Part shown: positions 24,931-38,577 of the stretch, piece after piece
Layout: each line of letters starts with the position of its first letter
Position numbering within the stretch: the stretch's first letter is position 1
NCBI GenBank assembly: GCA_914767715.1
Contig: OU612066.1
Span: forward strand, 21,800,283 to 21,864,282
Direction of reading: 5' to 3'
DNA from: Membranipora membranacea
Lineage: Eukaryota; Bryozoa; Gymnolaemata; Cheilostomatida; Membraniporidae
DNA: 64,000 nt
Made by a program: the position numbers and the translations under genes
The notes under the pieces: generated by a model
The model's database searches: none
What the model was told of the DNA's origin: nothing
The model's input: the letters and a program-made list of their open reading frames with translations, nothing else

Positions 24931-27900
24931 ATGGCCGTCTCAGTAGCAGAAGATGCACCACATCTGGTCACATGTGGTAACTGCCTCGAGGAAGAGGGGT
25001 TTATCCATAACCCGATGTTTCTGCCCTGTGATCATGTCTGCTGTGAGACTTGTCTGAGGAGGCAACTCAAGAAGACTGATGTAATCGAATGCAGAGTTTG
25101 TCAGTAAGTATTAGCTTCACAGAGCCTCTAATATGACAGCATTTCTAAGAACAGTATTGCAATCAGTCTCTGATTCAAACTTTCAACTACGTATTATATT
25201 GTTGTGTAGCTCCACATTGATTCAACTTATCTAGTCAGATGATTAACACCATTAATCTGTATCCAATTTAAAACATTTCCTTCACATAATTTCCTGTTTT
25301 CCAGGAAAGGGGGCGGGGCCGTGTTGGTGGGAGAGCTGGCAGGATAGAATAAGTGGGACGCGGGATGGTCTAAGTGGCATGGTTGGCTTAATGGTACTGG
25401 CCACATGTATCCTTCAGTAATTCAATCGTAGCATAACTCCGCTCGATAATTGATTCAGTATGACATAATGCACAACATTTCTTGATTTGCAGAAACATGT
25501 GCAAAGTGGTTATAGACAACCTTCCCTCAGCCCTTGAGAATGTTCACCCAGTTACTTTCTGTGAGCCGTGCGAGAAAAGTGGGAAACTCAAGATGACTGC
25601 CAACACTTACTGTCTGACCTGTGAACATAAGTTCTGTGCTGCTCATCAGAAGGTAAATACCAATCGTGAACTTTTCTATTGGTGTCTGTTAAACAGGTTT
25701 GAGAAATAATTTTGTAATTTGAACAGCAATATCAGTGATAGCTATGGAAGGAATGAGTAATATATATATATATATATTATGTTGATATATATAACTCTAT
25801 GGTGAAACATTAATGTAAAAGGGAGGGAGAGAACTTTGCTTTATGTCTATTAAGGATCAAGTTTTTGATAATTTTGTAATTTACAGCTTCACATTGAGCT
25901 AAACTGGCATCATGAGACTCAGAATATAAAGGAGTACATGAGATCAACCTCAACAGTAGATCAGCAGAAGTTCTGTGAGACCCACAAAGATCAAGTCATC
26001 GGATTTGGTTGCTCAAATTGTGCAAAGGTTTACTGTTTTGAGTGTGTGTCCTCTGTTGGCCTTTGCCAAAATGGTGAGTGACAATTCCAGTAACAGTGGT
26101 AGTATGAGTTCCATTTTATTGTAATTGCAGTCTCGATAACCTGATCAAAAGTTTGTTCTCCCTCTGAAACTGAGGAGCCAACTCCTGACATCATAATTAA
26201 CATTTCGCCTATCGGGGCCTCCACAGGAGGTGGGTCTCTTAATTAAAAAAAAAAAGCAAAATTATTTTCTATTTGTCCCTTGTTCAGTAAGTAAGACCTG
26301 CTATTGATCTTGTTCCCGACGTGTTCACACCCTTGGCAATACCCTTGACCGCATGTTCCTACTACTTCAAAATACACTCCTGCAATTTTATAAAGTTATG
26401 ATCATCACATTGAAGTTTACTCATAATGTTAAATGTTCCTTCAATATTAACACGCACCATAGATTATTAGATTAGACCAGCTTGTTCAATGCCATATACC
26501 AAATCTGATAGATTTGAGTTTTCTTATTACCCTCTAGGTTCTAACCACAAGCTCATGTCTCTAAAAGAGCTCTCAGCTGAGGTGAAGAGATTACTGGAGC
26601 CTAAGAAGAAGGAATGTGAAGAGCTGTTTGATAAATGGTCAGCTGTGATGAAGGAGGCAGCGATCACTCTGTCTAACTGGGATACAGAAACTGAGAAAGG
26701 AGTCAAAATTATTGATGATACAGAGGAGAAACAGGTATTGTGATCATGCAGAAAAATTTAATACCAAAACTGATGGGGGGAATTTTCCTTACCAAGTTTT
26801 CTACCTAATTATTCAGGAGGTTCAAAAGTTTGAACACCACAGCAAAACATTTATAATCTGAGTGAGCGTGAAAAATGATTTTATCTGCCTCATTTTGAAT
26901 TTTTTCAGGACTGAATAGCACTGTAGAACCATTCCGTGGTCAAATTGTGCTGTTAGCAGCCTTTACATGTCAACTTAATCTCTTTCTTTTATAGATAAAA
27001 GCTATCAGAGAGAAATATGGAAAGTTGAAGGAGGAGTATATCACAAACAGAAGCAGCACTAAAGATAAGCTAACAGAGTATATAGAGAAGGATGCTGGAC
27101 TAAAACTCACTGAGTTTCATGAACAGATTAAAATTTTACGGTCTGATCTGTCTAAACAACACTGTGTAAGTTACTCTATTTCAATATGGTGGAACCGACA
27201 TTTAGAAAAGCCAAACAATGGGGGCCAATGACTCTACATCTATGCCAACAAGCTGTATAGATGCTTTTTTTTTTGCTGAAATTGGCGATGGCTTTTATAG
27301 TTGCAAACAAGGAAAGATAAAAAATACATTTACAGTCATTAGTAACAGGAACCGCCCTGCCCGAATTGAGACATCAGAATTGTCCCCACATTGAAATTAA
27401 GGGGACAACTTCAGTATAATGTCTTACAATTTCATAGTTTTATACTGTTAACTCATGTTATCGATCAGGTTGAAGCTTTTGCAGCATTTTATGATATGAT
27501 AGTAGATATTAAATAACCTTAAAGTGGTTACCTTTACACATTTAGGATTTTCCCTCATTGGAATACTTGAATACCAGACTTATTTGAGTTAATGAGTGTG
27601 TGTGGTTACTAAAAGTTTTTACATCTTCTTTCTTCCCTTTCTTATCTTACAGGTTGACTTGCTGCAAACAAAGAATGAGTTAGAAGCTAAACTAAATGAT
27701 ATGGCTGTTAGAGGATTCCAAGGTCTGGTGGTGGAAAACCAACAACAGATCCAGACCAATGGTATGCCTCTAATTTTCCTAGTGCGAGCCTCGCCACACA
27801 ATGTGCAAGCGCTACAAAGCAACAGTTTCATGAAAAAGTTCTGTAAGATTATATTTTTAGTGGAAATGTAGGGCCCTACTAGCTGTAAAACAAACCTGTC

Positions 27901-29169
27901 AGTAATGTGTAAATGAATAATCCTAAAAAAACGGTAAAAATGCTTCTTGCCTATAGACATATCATCATAATTAATCACAGGGTTAGATGATATAGTTCTA
28001 ATGATTGCTGGATTTGTTGTAATTCTGGTGCATCAACACAACATGTAATATAAGTGGTCAGTCATTTACTGTGTTTCAGATTCTGACACCACAGAGATAA
28101 ACGCTGCTCTGGTTCCGACAGACGACTTTTTGATCGGTGATGACCTCATGAGAAGTAGGAGACCTCCGACCTCAATGAGGCTGGTGAAGCAGCTTGCAGA
28201 CAATTACAATTGCTACACGTCATGTAGTTATAAAGGTGTAACTTATGTAGGTCTCAACGGCGGCTCAATCAACAGAATAGATGAAGCTGGTAACAAGACA
28301 TCAGACTTCATCAAACTACCCGGTCGCATCATCACCATAAGAGCTCATCAGGATCAACTCTACATTCTCATATACGGACAACCTTACAAGATCTATGTGT
28401 ATGATTTGAATGGTCAACGGATCACATACTGGGATCACACTGACGGCAATGGTTCCTGCCTCGACAACAAACTTTGTATTGTAAGAAACCAGATACTTGT
28501 TCCTGATGCCACCAATAAGAGAATCACTAACTATAATCTCAACGGGAAAGTGATGAGACAGATTCCATGTCCTAAGATCCCGACCAAAACCTTCATATCC
28601 ATGTGTTCAGCAGGAGAAGACTCTGTCATCATCACCACTTACTCACCTGCTCAGGTATTCAAGTTCAACATGAGCACAGAGACAGTACTCTGGACAACAA
28701 GCCTCACAGCAGGACCATTCTCTGTAGCCAGCAGTAATGATGTAGTACTGGTCAGTGGAGAAGGACACTGGGGCAGTAAGAGAGGTGTATGGATAGAAGT
28801 TCTAAATACAGCGACTGGTAAGAACTTTACTCGTTAAATTATATTATATACATGTAGGTCCTCCATACAACAATAGAGTACTACAAAGTCCTGGTTAAAT
28901 TAGTTAGGGATTAGGGGATCAGTACCCTCATCAAAGCAACCAAACCACCAGTTAAATGTACGGATTTTGTTACCTTGTTCTGTGCGGTCTAATGTATACG
29001 TATACTTTCTTATCCTCTATTGCAAATTTCAGGTGAACACATAACAGAATTTAACGATCAAGAAGGAGTACAGACTCAAGTGCTTGATTTATGGACAGAG
29101 AATAACAGACTGCTGGTGCCCAGCTTTCAGCAGAGCTCTGTGCTGTGTTATGAACTTCTATATGTTTAA
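24931..29169 (+). CDS. TRIM-like RING/B-box/coiled-coil/propeller protein, intact
   Basis: Eight exons: 24931-25103, 25493-25652, 25887-26073, 26538-26734, 26995-27165, 27653-27761, 28080-28817 and 29033-29169. All splice phases agree and give 623 residues. The C3HC4 RING has Cys15, Cys18, Cys33, His35, Cys38, Cys41, Cys54 and Cys57. Two B-box-like zinc sites follow (Cys81-x2-Cys84 to His109, then Cys141-x2-His144, Cys153-x2-Cys156 and Cys161). Residues about 174-345 are charged and heptad-like, as in TRIM coiled coils. The C-terminal 280 residues contain repeats of the type YKGVTYVGLNGGSINRID, suggesting an NHL/WD-like beta-propeller, the usual substrate-binding part. The family acts as E3 ubiquitin ligases; the target is unknown. 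The start is the ATG 14 residues before the first RING Cys and is shared by all three copies. An AG acceptor just upstream implies a 5'-UTR intron. This is the only intact copy of three. Confidence 0.9.
27378..27411. repeat. Best-preserved member of a short AGTTGTCC hairpin family
   Basis: AATTGTCCCC, an 11-14 nt spacer with ATTGAAATT, then GGGGACAACTT: a near-perfect stem. Relatives occur at about 6184, 6283, 7343, 19047, 21011, 26151, 30353, 40178, 42204, 53229 and 62284, with weaker ones at 14613 and 63400. Most keep the spacer word TCATTG. Confidence 0.75.
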
Positions 29170-32100
29170 TGTTTAGCTTTCAGTAACTTTATATAGGCAG
29201 TGAACTTATATATAAATTATGATTTACACAAAACTGTTGCCAACTTAATGATTACATTTCTGATAAACAAAATTTAGTTTTAGATATTTTAATGTTGAGG
29301 TCAACCTTATCATCATAAAGCTCACCACTATCAAGGCCGATAAACTTCATACTTTATAGAGTTCAAACCAAGTTAAATCATTAATTGTCATAAAACATCA
29401 TTGACAGTTGATGGCGTTGTTCACAAAAGTGCTAGCTAACATTCCGCAGCCTATTTATTACATTCCCTTTACAGTAATTTCCATCTCTCTCAATTTGAAA
29501 TCGTCCGTTCCTGCAAAAATTTGTTTTATGTATTTACATTTATGTAATTTATGTAAAAACATTTATTATTCACGCCTGTAATAAACAGGACCCAAATTCT
29601 GACCTTAGCGGTTAGTCTCAGCAGGGAGAGAGGAAATCAATTTGTACTGGACTGAGCCCTTATTGATAGCTTCTAACATATTTAATTTCCACCATAAGTA
29701 AGCTGATTACTCCATGATTTATTTCCAGTTCACAGAAATACAGATTTGACTCTATTTAGTTTCCAGCTGCAAAACTCCAGGTCTTCTGATAGGATGGTAC
29801 GGCAATTGTAACTAGCAGTAGGCAATAGCCGGACATACATCGAAGTCATCAAGCCATTTTGCATCCAGCTTGAACATACATGTTAAGGCTTTCCGATGAG
29901 TCAACCTATAAAGGCCAGCGCTACAGACAGGATGGAGAACATCATTACAGTTAAAATAAGCATAACTGTATTTCTAGCAAAATACGCATTATAATAACAA
30001 CATTGCAACTTTGAGAACAGGATGTTTCACAGACAAGAATGCTTATAGATAACATTGATGCCCCAATTATGTCGACAAGAAAACCAGTGGTTTGAAAACA
30101 GCTTGAAGAGATTCCTTTTTCTTGTTATCCAGTGAATAGACAAGTCTGCTGGCATTCTTTGCTGGACATTGTCGATGCCATTTATTTTCATCAGATACCT
30201 CATCATAACTCCGAGCTCAGAGACACAGACAGTCCTCATATTAAATTTTTTCTCTGTAATGCCCGAAGGGTGATATAGTCTCAAACATCTAACTAACGCT
30301 CTCTCAAATGGTCTCAGGCAAGAGATCAATAAATTCCTTCACTAATATTGAGAGTTGTCCCCCCATTGATATTTTTGAGACAGTGACCCTCATACAGGAA
30401 ATGTCTGATCGGCCATTTTGGATCATGCAGACAACAGCCATTCCATTTCATCTTCCCAACTTTCTTTGATAATGTTTTCTTGTTTCAAACAAATCTCTAT
30501 AAGTTTTATCCACTGAATTAAATTCAATCCCAGCCGGCAAGGCTTAGCCAGCAACCTTTTGAAGAGGTTGCCAATGGGTAGCTTTTTTGTTGGCCAATAT
30601 CCTCTGACATCACCTGTCTTTGATAGGTATGCCGGAGGGAGCCACATATCCCCATTTGCCAGCAACAGATAAAAAGTGGTTTTAGATGCTTCTGCTTTTA
30701 TACTTTATTTTCTTGCCGTTGGCGGTTGCAGAAATAACTTTTCTTGACTGACAAAGCATAGCTAACACTCAAATTATAATGTATTTACCATCTATTAGTA
30801 TGGCTCCAGCATGAGAACAGTTTATTCCTCACTTTTTTCAATAGTACACGGAAGTCTAGGCTGAGTGTAAAAATGGTTGTCAATGCGAGGTCAATATAAT
30901 TCGCAGACCAAAGTAGCATTTATCTCCCCTAGCGGATTGATTATTATCAAGAATTCTCTACACCCAGACGCCAAACAACCAAATAAAAAATCAGCATCCA
31001 CATTAATTCCTGTGAACCAGTATCACATCCAAGAAATTTGAAACTGGCAAATATGTGGCCATTGATTGAATCAACTGCTTCTGGCACCACTTGCCACTCA
31101 ACACAAAAAGTGGTGATCATGAAATGATGCATTTGTTGTAGCATGAATAAATTGATTCCAGCTGAGTCTTTACACTCTTAGGCTAAATGCTCTAAGCAAG
31201 GCAGAAGCCTTCCACAGCAGTCCCACTCAGACAGTACCCCTGACTCCCTCCCTTACAGGCCTTATGAGTAACATAATAAATAAATATATATAACAATAAA
31301 TGAACTTTTCAATTTTTAATATTGGATAGAGACAGTCAGTTAACAATATCCCTGTTATATCCTTCCCTGAGAAGGATATAAAACCTATATTAAACTTCTT
31401 GAAGAGGTTGCTAAAAACCCCCTTTTGGCAACCTCTTCCACCGGTCCATATGGCATACAATTGGCAACAGTGTTCAGCCTCTTCTGGTAACCTCTTTCCA
31501 ACTCAGTTTAGACAACTAATTGCCCGCTGGGATGGTTTTATCAAAAATCAAAAAAAGTGAGAAAAAGCTGCAACCGATTAACTTAACTTTTTTGCTACAA
31601 CCCTTGGTACTCAACTCTTCTTTGAGAGTTGACTGGAGAACTATTATCCATTCCATGCACCTCTGGAGTTTTCCCTGCTGGGGGTGATTCATGGATACGA
31701 TAGGTAGGTATCTGGAGTAACAAGCATGTTTACATTGCAAAAACATGTAATGCTTGTAACTCTAGATGCCTGTGTTTTGAGGAATTAGTTTATCATGGAC
31801 TTCGGTTGGCAAAGTATATGTGTATGTTACTTTAGAATAGATGAAAATGAGGAGGTGATTTATTTTCCAAATATATAATTTATACCTCAGCTTAGTAGTG
31901 CCCTCTAACTCCTTGCCTAGGCTAAGTACACTAGACTTAGTTTTTAGTTGGTTAGGTAGGCCTAAAAAATAAACTAAATGTTGTGAGTGGTTAGTGTTCT
32001 GCAAAATAATTCTATAAACTGTGATCCATTTAACGATTCTATTGCTTCTCTTGGCCTCACTCATTATGATCATTAGACATCTCTCATCTCTCATCCAATT

Positions 32101-33964
32101 AATCTCACTCAGAGCGCTTTGGCTCCTTTATATTGTTGTGAACGAGTTTAGATGAATGTGGTTACGCGTAATGTGAATCCTAGTAGAGATTGTGAGTATG
32201 ATGAATTTTATGTATTACATTTGCTAGTTGCCTTCTCGTTGTAACTGGCCCCGTATACGATAGGAGAAGTGGCTTTCAACACAGCAGATCAGATTGACAA
32301 TTAACACTTGCTGGAATCTAACTGTTCCTTTATTAATCGTCGGATTTGAGTAAACTATGATGCTGCGTGTAAAAACTGTAAATAATGACAATAGTTGATA
32401 ATAATGGATAATATGTGTTATGCAATTAATTGTGAGGTACATCAAATGCTGAGTATAATAAGTATAAAGGTCTGAACATCAAATATGATAAAGGATTAAT
32501 ATCTGTCGGCGGAGATGAAGACAAACCTCTGTAGTCTCTTGTATACGTTGTCAGTAGTATTCTTTGGTAGCTTGTTTGATATGACAAACGGATAGATAAA
32601 ATGACAGCGATCTGTGTCAAGTGAGCACTGTTTAGTAAACTGAATTCTAGATGAGTAAGTCAGTGCTTTTTATATGGTGGTTGTTGTTACTGTACCAGGA
32701 TTATTGAATCATCAAAAATAATAGAAAAGGTAAAAATAGGGCTTGATAGTGTCACAATGTTTGGAAAATGATTCACGCTGGACAACGAGACCCAAAAACA
32801 AGGATAACATAACCGGACACACGGAGGCAGCCACCACACTGCAACAGCTGTGGTCACACAAAGGATTGCAAATCACCCAGAGATGTGAGGACAGTAATGA
32901 ATCAACATGTTTTGCAATTGGGAATCAAAACACTAAAATAAAGCTGTTTCGCTGTTTTGTGGTAAATGTAAATAAAAGGTGAATAATCATGTAAGGGAAC
33001 AGATACTTGTTTACACTCGTGTACAAGAGAAGACAACTACAAAGCATCACAAATATGTTCAACAGCATGAATGAGAAGCCCTAGTTCATACATGAATGAA
33101 CATGGATGATTAGGGAGAGTGAGTGAGGTATTAATAGCAAGTAAAGAGTTTAGCTCGGGGACTCTTGATCCACCGAGAGAGCTGGGCACAACAAAAATAT
33201 TAATTGGAGCTGAAATATGTGGCAGCAGGACCCAGATATCTAGCCACATATTCAGTATTAGATAGTATTATAAAACCACCAGAAAATAACAACAAAAACA
33301 GCAACAAACAACAACAAACAACAACAAACAATAACAAACAACAACAACATGATTGCGTGATTGTGCTTGCGAGTTAATATCTTGTTCTGTTTATATTTGT
33401 ATATGTTTTCTATCATGACGTTGTCTCTCACCCATGTTTTTGTCTATCTCTAGGTTCGATGTCACCGTAACAGGACAGGTCGATCAGGATTAAATTACTT
33501 TGATGGTTGTCGATTCAGAGGTAGAATAGTGTAATTCGGTGAGTTGTATATTTATATGAATTGAGCATCTGCCATTAACTAGTTGTTAGTGTACACCCCA
33601 AACTGCACCATTTCAAGTGTATCAATATAGATGCAGTCGTGTATGAACAACTGTTTAAATTATCAGTAGCAAGGAAGAAAACCAGTTTGTCTACGACATG
33701 GGAAATTAGTCAATTATGCTTTGATTCAAAGATCAATAGCTGGCTACTGCCAAGAGAAAAAAAAATAAATAAATATACACAGCACAGCTTCAGATGTTAT
33801 GAAGTAGAGTCAGTGATAAGTGCTTATAATCAGTTAGGCAAAGCAGCTAGAATCATTAGAAAAGTTTATGGATGCAATGTTTATATGAATGTTTGGCAGT
33901 TTTGGTGGTTGATATTGTCCTTAATAGCACCGTGTCTGGTATTGTGAGACTCGGCAAGTTAAAG
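29170..33964. other. Long intergenic stretch without a supported gene
   Basis: The part at 30250-30440 matches 7200-7430, the tail of the duplicated TRIM unit. A hairpin-like segment near 31700-31770 (ACAAGCAT / ATGCTTGT) has a relative at 56480-56560. A 69-nt open segment around 33454-33522 (CHRNRTGRSGLNYFDGC) sits between a pyrimidine-rich AG and GTAGAA and could be a lone exon, but nothing nearby supports it. Otherwise I see only short chance ORFs. Confidence 0.5.
33283..33347. repeat. AACAACAAA-type low-complexity repeat
   Basis: An imperfect run of AACAACAAAC units, purely A/C. No coding or mobile-element signature. Confidence 0.9.
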
Positions 33965-36525
33965 CTAGAACCGATCTTGGTCTATAGCGGCACTACCAGA
34001 AAGCATACGAAAGTAAATTTTTTGGTCTGCATTAACACGTCTTTGTGCAAGGGTGTCCCAATTAAATTGTGTCATGAGCTCAGTAATATGGTCTCGTTTT
34101 CTCTTACAGTGTGTCCACCTGAAGGCCTTTCTATTTATACCTTCTATGATATAGATGTTTTTTAATTTAAATGGAGACCAGGTGTGGGTCGCAAATTCTA
34201 ATATAGGGCGACAGACTGTTTTATAAGCTATGGCTCTGGTTTCACTTTTAGCCTTTTCTAGACAGCGCATCAGCATGGGTAATGATTTATTAGCTTTTGA
34301 GCACATGTTTATTATATGTTGATGAATGACAGTTTATTGTCAATCGTGACACCAAGGTATAGTACTTTGTCAACACATTGTAAGGGGTCATTATTCATGC
34401 TGTATTGTGACACCAGAGGATTTACAGTGGAGCGTTGAATTGTCATATGCTCAAACTTTTTTATATTGAACTTCATCTGGGAACTGTCTGCCCAAGTTAT
34501 AAGATGGTCTTGGTCATTCTGAAATAAACTAGAATCAGCAGCTGTTGTGATTGGTTTGTACAACAAGGAATCATCTGCATATAGTTTGAGCATGCTGTTG
34601 GCTACCGCAGAGTACATATCATTTATGTACACATTAAATAACAATGGTCCTAATACACTGCCTTGGGGCACTCCTGAGGTCACATGTCTGGTGGCCGATT
34701 TGACATTATTGACACAAACTGAGAGTTTTGACAGTTTCATCGGCTATTCCGATATTCAGCAGTTTAACCAGTAGTTTTTGGTGAGACACAACGTCAAAGG
34801 CCTTTGAAAAGTCCAAGACAGCGAGACCAACCGGTATCATTTCGTCAAAAAAATCTATAAATTCGCTCACAGTATTCAACAACTGAGTATCGCAGCCATG
34901 ATTTGTCCTGAAACCATGTTGATGTGGGTAAAAAAGGTCATTTGATTCTAGGAAACAGTTAATATTATTTGAAATGATATGCTCAAAGATTTTCGATATT
35001 ATAGAAGTGAGTGATATTGGCTTGAAATTCAGCGGGTCTGTACGACTTCCTTTCTTGAAGATCGGTATTATGTTGGCTGTTTTCCAGTCTTGTGGTGTCT
35101 GGGAAGTATCGTAGAAATACTGAAAAACCTTTGTCAGGGGCTCATATATGTACTGAGCTAGATATTTTAGAAGTGCAGGGGAAAGCTCATCCGGGCCAGC
35201 ACCTTTTCGTGGATCGAGTTTGGTGAGCTGTGTTAGGACTCCCCAAGGATCGAACTGTATAGGAGATGATTTAGTTCGAGGGGGGGGCACGCAGGGAGGG
35301 ATATTACCATCATCAATAGAAAACACAGAAGCAAAGGAGTCCGCAAAAGATTCAGCTATAGCAGTATTGTTGTTAGGGGGGATGTTGTCTAGTTGGCGTA
35401 CAGTATTTGAGCTGCCCTTTTTACTTGCTATGAACCGATAAAGAGGTTTTGAATCACCCTGCTCTAAGGTATTGCATATGTGTTGGTTTATATAATTATT
35501 ATAGTCCCGGTTACACAGTTTCCTGCAGTACCGGGACTGGGTGGCATGTTTTAAAATGTTGTGCGGGGTGCGATCTTTAAGGCAAGCTGGGTGGAGGACT
35601 TTTCTTTTTCTGATCTCCCTTTTAGTTTCTTGCGATATCCAAAGTTCTGATTTTTTCTTTCAAAATTTGTATGGGATATTGGAATGTGCTACCTGAAGTA
35701 TTCCAGATTTGAGATTATACCATAATTGTTCAGCGCCACATTTCTTAGAGATATCTGAGGTGATTTTACAATGTAGGGAGTAACAGTCCATGGTGATGTT
35801 CGTTATGTCTGCCTTTTCCAACTGCCAATATGGTTTCGGTTTGGTTAAGGATGCTGTCCTTTTAATAACATTATCCCCTAACACATTGAAATTGATAATA
35901 AAATGGTCAGAGCAGGATGACTCAACTCGGGGGTTAGTGGTAGCTACTTTGGTAACAACTAGGTCCAGCGTATTACCTTTGTCGTGAGTAGGTTTATTGA
36001 TAACCTGAGAAAGATTATTCGAAATTATAAAATCTACGAACAATTGATGCAAGTTTGTTTCTCTTGTTGTTTTAAGAACAGGCCTGTTACTATCATTCCA
36101 GTCGATGTCAGGTAGGTTAAAATCCCCAACCATAACAATGTTCGGATTGGTTTGATCATAGTACCAATTTACTATATCTTCTACTTGTTTTATACAGGGC
36201 CTACGGTAATAGCATGCAATAGTGAAAGAGTATCCACAGATTGATAAATCAAGGGCAATGATTTCCCCAGGGTGGGAGACATTGATTCTACTAACAACAA
36301 AGGGACAATTATTGGATAAGGACTACACCTCGACGTCCGAGTCGGTCAATTCGATCACGTCTGTACAGGGTGTAGTCTCTGGTTAACTCATTATCGAAAA
36401 CTGATGAATCTAGCTTTGTTTCACATAAGCAAAAGATATCTGGCGATTGCTGATCTAATAGCAAGGAAAGTTCATGTATTTTACCCCTGATACCATTACA
36501 ATTCCAAGATATTACTTTTAACTCT
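33965..36525 (-). mobile_element. Non-LTR retrotransposon (CR1/Jockey-like), degenerate
   Basis: On the minus strand, from 36525 downward, the text gives an apurinic-type endonuclease (ISWNCNGI, PDIFCLCETKLD, then MVGDFNLPDIDWND and SCSDHFIINF). A linker follows, then a reverse transcriptase with RKGAGPDELSPALLK, NFKPISLTSIISKIFEHII, GFRTNHGCDTQLL, LDFSKAFDVVSH, SGVPQGSVLGPLLFNVYIND and the catalytic LYADDSLLY, and a C-terminal tail. The frame is broken near 36325 in the endonuclease, near 34725 where a piece between the SKAFD and PQGS motifs is missing, and near 34310. The 5' end and any ORF1 are absent. The element is therefore a 5'-truncated, immobile copy. The clade is inferred from the endonuclease/RT architecture only. 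Confidence 0.9.
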
Positions 36526-37232
36526 TTTTGTCATGCCATGATAGTTGAGTTGGACAGGTTAATTAGCAGTTAAGTGGTGAGTATGACTTGTAAATATTTA
36601 ATGGCCAGCTGTGTTTTATCAGTTGTGGTATTAGTCTCGCTAGGGTCTCGAAGACTAGATTAGACTAGAGGGTACATGTATATGTGGTACAGGTGGTCTT
36701 TCTAATAGGAGGAATGATGATGATGTTTTAAGAGATGTTTCCAATAGTTTGTCCATTATTCAAAAACTCCACTTCAAGAGTAAGTGGAAGGGAAGATTTT
36801 GTCAAAAGTTGGTGTGACTAGCTGACGAAGGACTGGAAATAATTGGAAGACAAAAGTTATATATGTTAACCATTTGCAATGTTAGTGCATCTAATTCACT
36901 GTGGTGTGTGTTCACTGAAGAGCACAGTTGTCCTTACAGTTGATAAACCCAACTCATCATTGTGTCCTATCGTACATTCATCCCTATAGTCGGAAGATCT
37001 AGGGCTAAATGATGCACTCTGATCGCAGACACCGATATGATTGAGGTTGAACATCTTTTTCTTATTTCGCATAAAATCGTGTTGACAATGTTGAGAGACC
37101 ACACTTGATTGTAGATCAAGGTTGACCTGATTTGCTTGCATTTAAGTTATTCCCCTTCGGCTGGTGAGTCGGCTGTGGCTTGATAATCCAAATGCAGGTA
37201 AATTGGATCGTATTTTATCTAATGGACGGTTT
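36526..37232. other. Flank homologous to the C18orf63-like intron in module 1
   Basis: About 36950-37230 aligns with about 12530-12762, the intron before exon E of the C18orf63-like gene. No exon survives here apart from the remnant that follows. The LINE upstream probably replaced the earlier exons of this copy. Confidence 0.6.
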
Positions 37233-37420
37233 TCCAAATGATATTCCAGGTCAGTAAGCTCCTATTGGTATCTAGGCTGGGAATCACTGTGTTGTTGGGG
37301 TGACGGCTCCTGAATATCAGTCTGGAGTAATGGCTACCGTAGGATTTCTGCCTGTTAGTATAATACTTCAAACTCCCGAAGCTTCCAGCATCAGGAGAGA
37401 TAACTCAAAATTAATAAACA
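37233..37420 (+). pseudogene. C18orf63-like remnant, module 2 (one exon)
   Basis: Aligns with exon 12763-12908 of module 1 (shared peptide words API/APTGI and LPVSI). The aligned frame contains TAA just after the acceptor region and a TAG a few codons later, so it is dead. No other exon of the gene is seen in this module. Confidence 0.65.
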
Positions 37421-38577
37421 CCCAAAATAATGGAGATTAAATACTGTTTTTTGTCATTCTCAATCCTGCTTGCCACTTATGAGGTTCCCAAAATCCCTAA
37501 TTTTATCTGTTCTAGGTACTATTTTAAGCCTGAATCACCCGAACAACATAGCATTTTTACAAACTCAGGGGAGTCAACTGACCAGAAAACTATTTGATAA
37601 TGCGATCAGTTCGCAAAGAGATTGCATGTTGCCAAATACCAAGCTTTTGTCATGGTGTATGCTTATCATATCATAGATATTGTCCATCTTCATAATGCAA
37701 TGATCTGTGCAATGTGAAATGGGCTAGGGGATTTATGTAGCTTTATCCATAACACTCTTTTTTCAGAAATCCAGAAGCCAAAGGTTATCTGATATTGTGT
37801 GCAAGGCCTCCGTCTGACTTGTAGAGATTTTAAAAACAGAAGCATAGATTACGAGTTTCATCATGACGACTTAACTCAAAATTATAAGGACGATCAGGGT
37901 ACAAGAAAGGTGTTTCGGCTCGTTGCAGAATCATTTCTCATCTCGGATTATACGACAGCTCCAGTATGGATAATTCATCAAGATACTACAGTTATACTGC
38001 TGACTATAGGATTATATGAATATCAGATGTACTTAGTAAATGATAAATCATGAACTCTATGACTCGTCTCCCAAAGATATGAAAGAAAAATCAGAATATT
38101 AATGATGTATAAGATCAGTCCGGAATTATTTCTACTCTTGGATTATGTAGCTGCTCCTAGATGGATAATTCTTCAAGATATTTCAGCTGTATCGGAATAA
38201 CAAGAGATGACAATCCACTCAGACCTCTATGTCAGTACACCCGCACAGCTATGGTGAGTTTCGGCTTTAACCCCTTACACTTTCAATCCAAGCTAGCTTA
38301 TTTGGCTTTCCATAATTTTTTGTATTGGAACAGTAAAACAAATGCAAAAAAATTACTGAAGCTGCAAAATGCAAATAACAGGGTACGCATCTAACCAATA
38401 ATGCATTGAAATATTGGAAACAAAATTGTAATCAACACAGCCATGAAGATAATATGTATAATGGAAAGACGCATTGAATATTCCATAAGAAAACTACACA
38501 AAAACTGGACCATGAACATAAAATAGCCTGTGAGCCAGCATGAGTGTAAACATAATATATATATATATAGGGAGACA
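37421..38577. other. Module spacer, module 2 version
   Basis: Matches 14700-15480 and 57400-58440. About 37770-38260 is the best-conserved part and contains the recurring CCAGTATGGAT(A/T)AT-type word. I found no open frame conserved among the three copies. Confidence 0.55.

Noticed and set aside
30027-32620. Cluster of minus-strand ORFs of 64-110 codons
   Set aside because: No domain, no shared phase at splice sites and no conservation in the other modules; chance ORFs.
33639-34165. Plus-strand ORFs near the LINE
   Set aside because: They are partly antisense to the LINE and otherwise show no coding signature.
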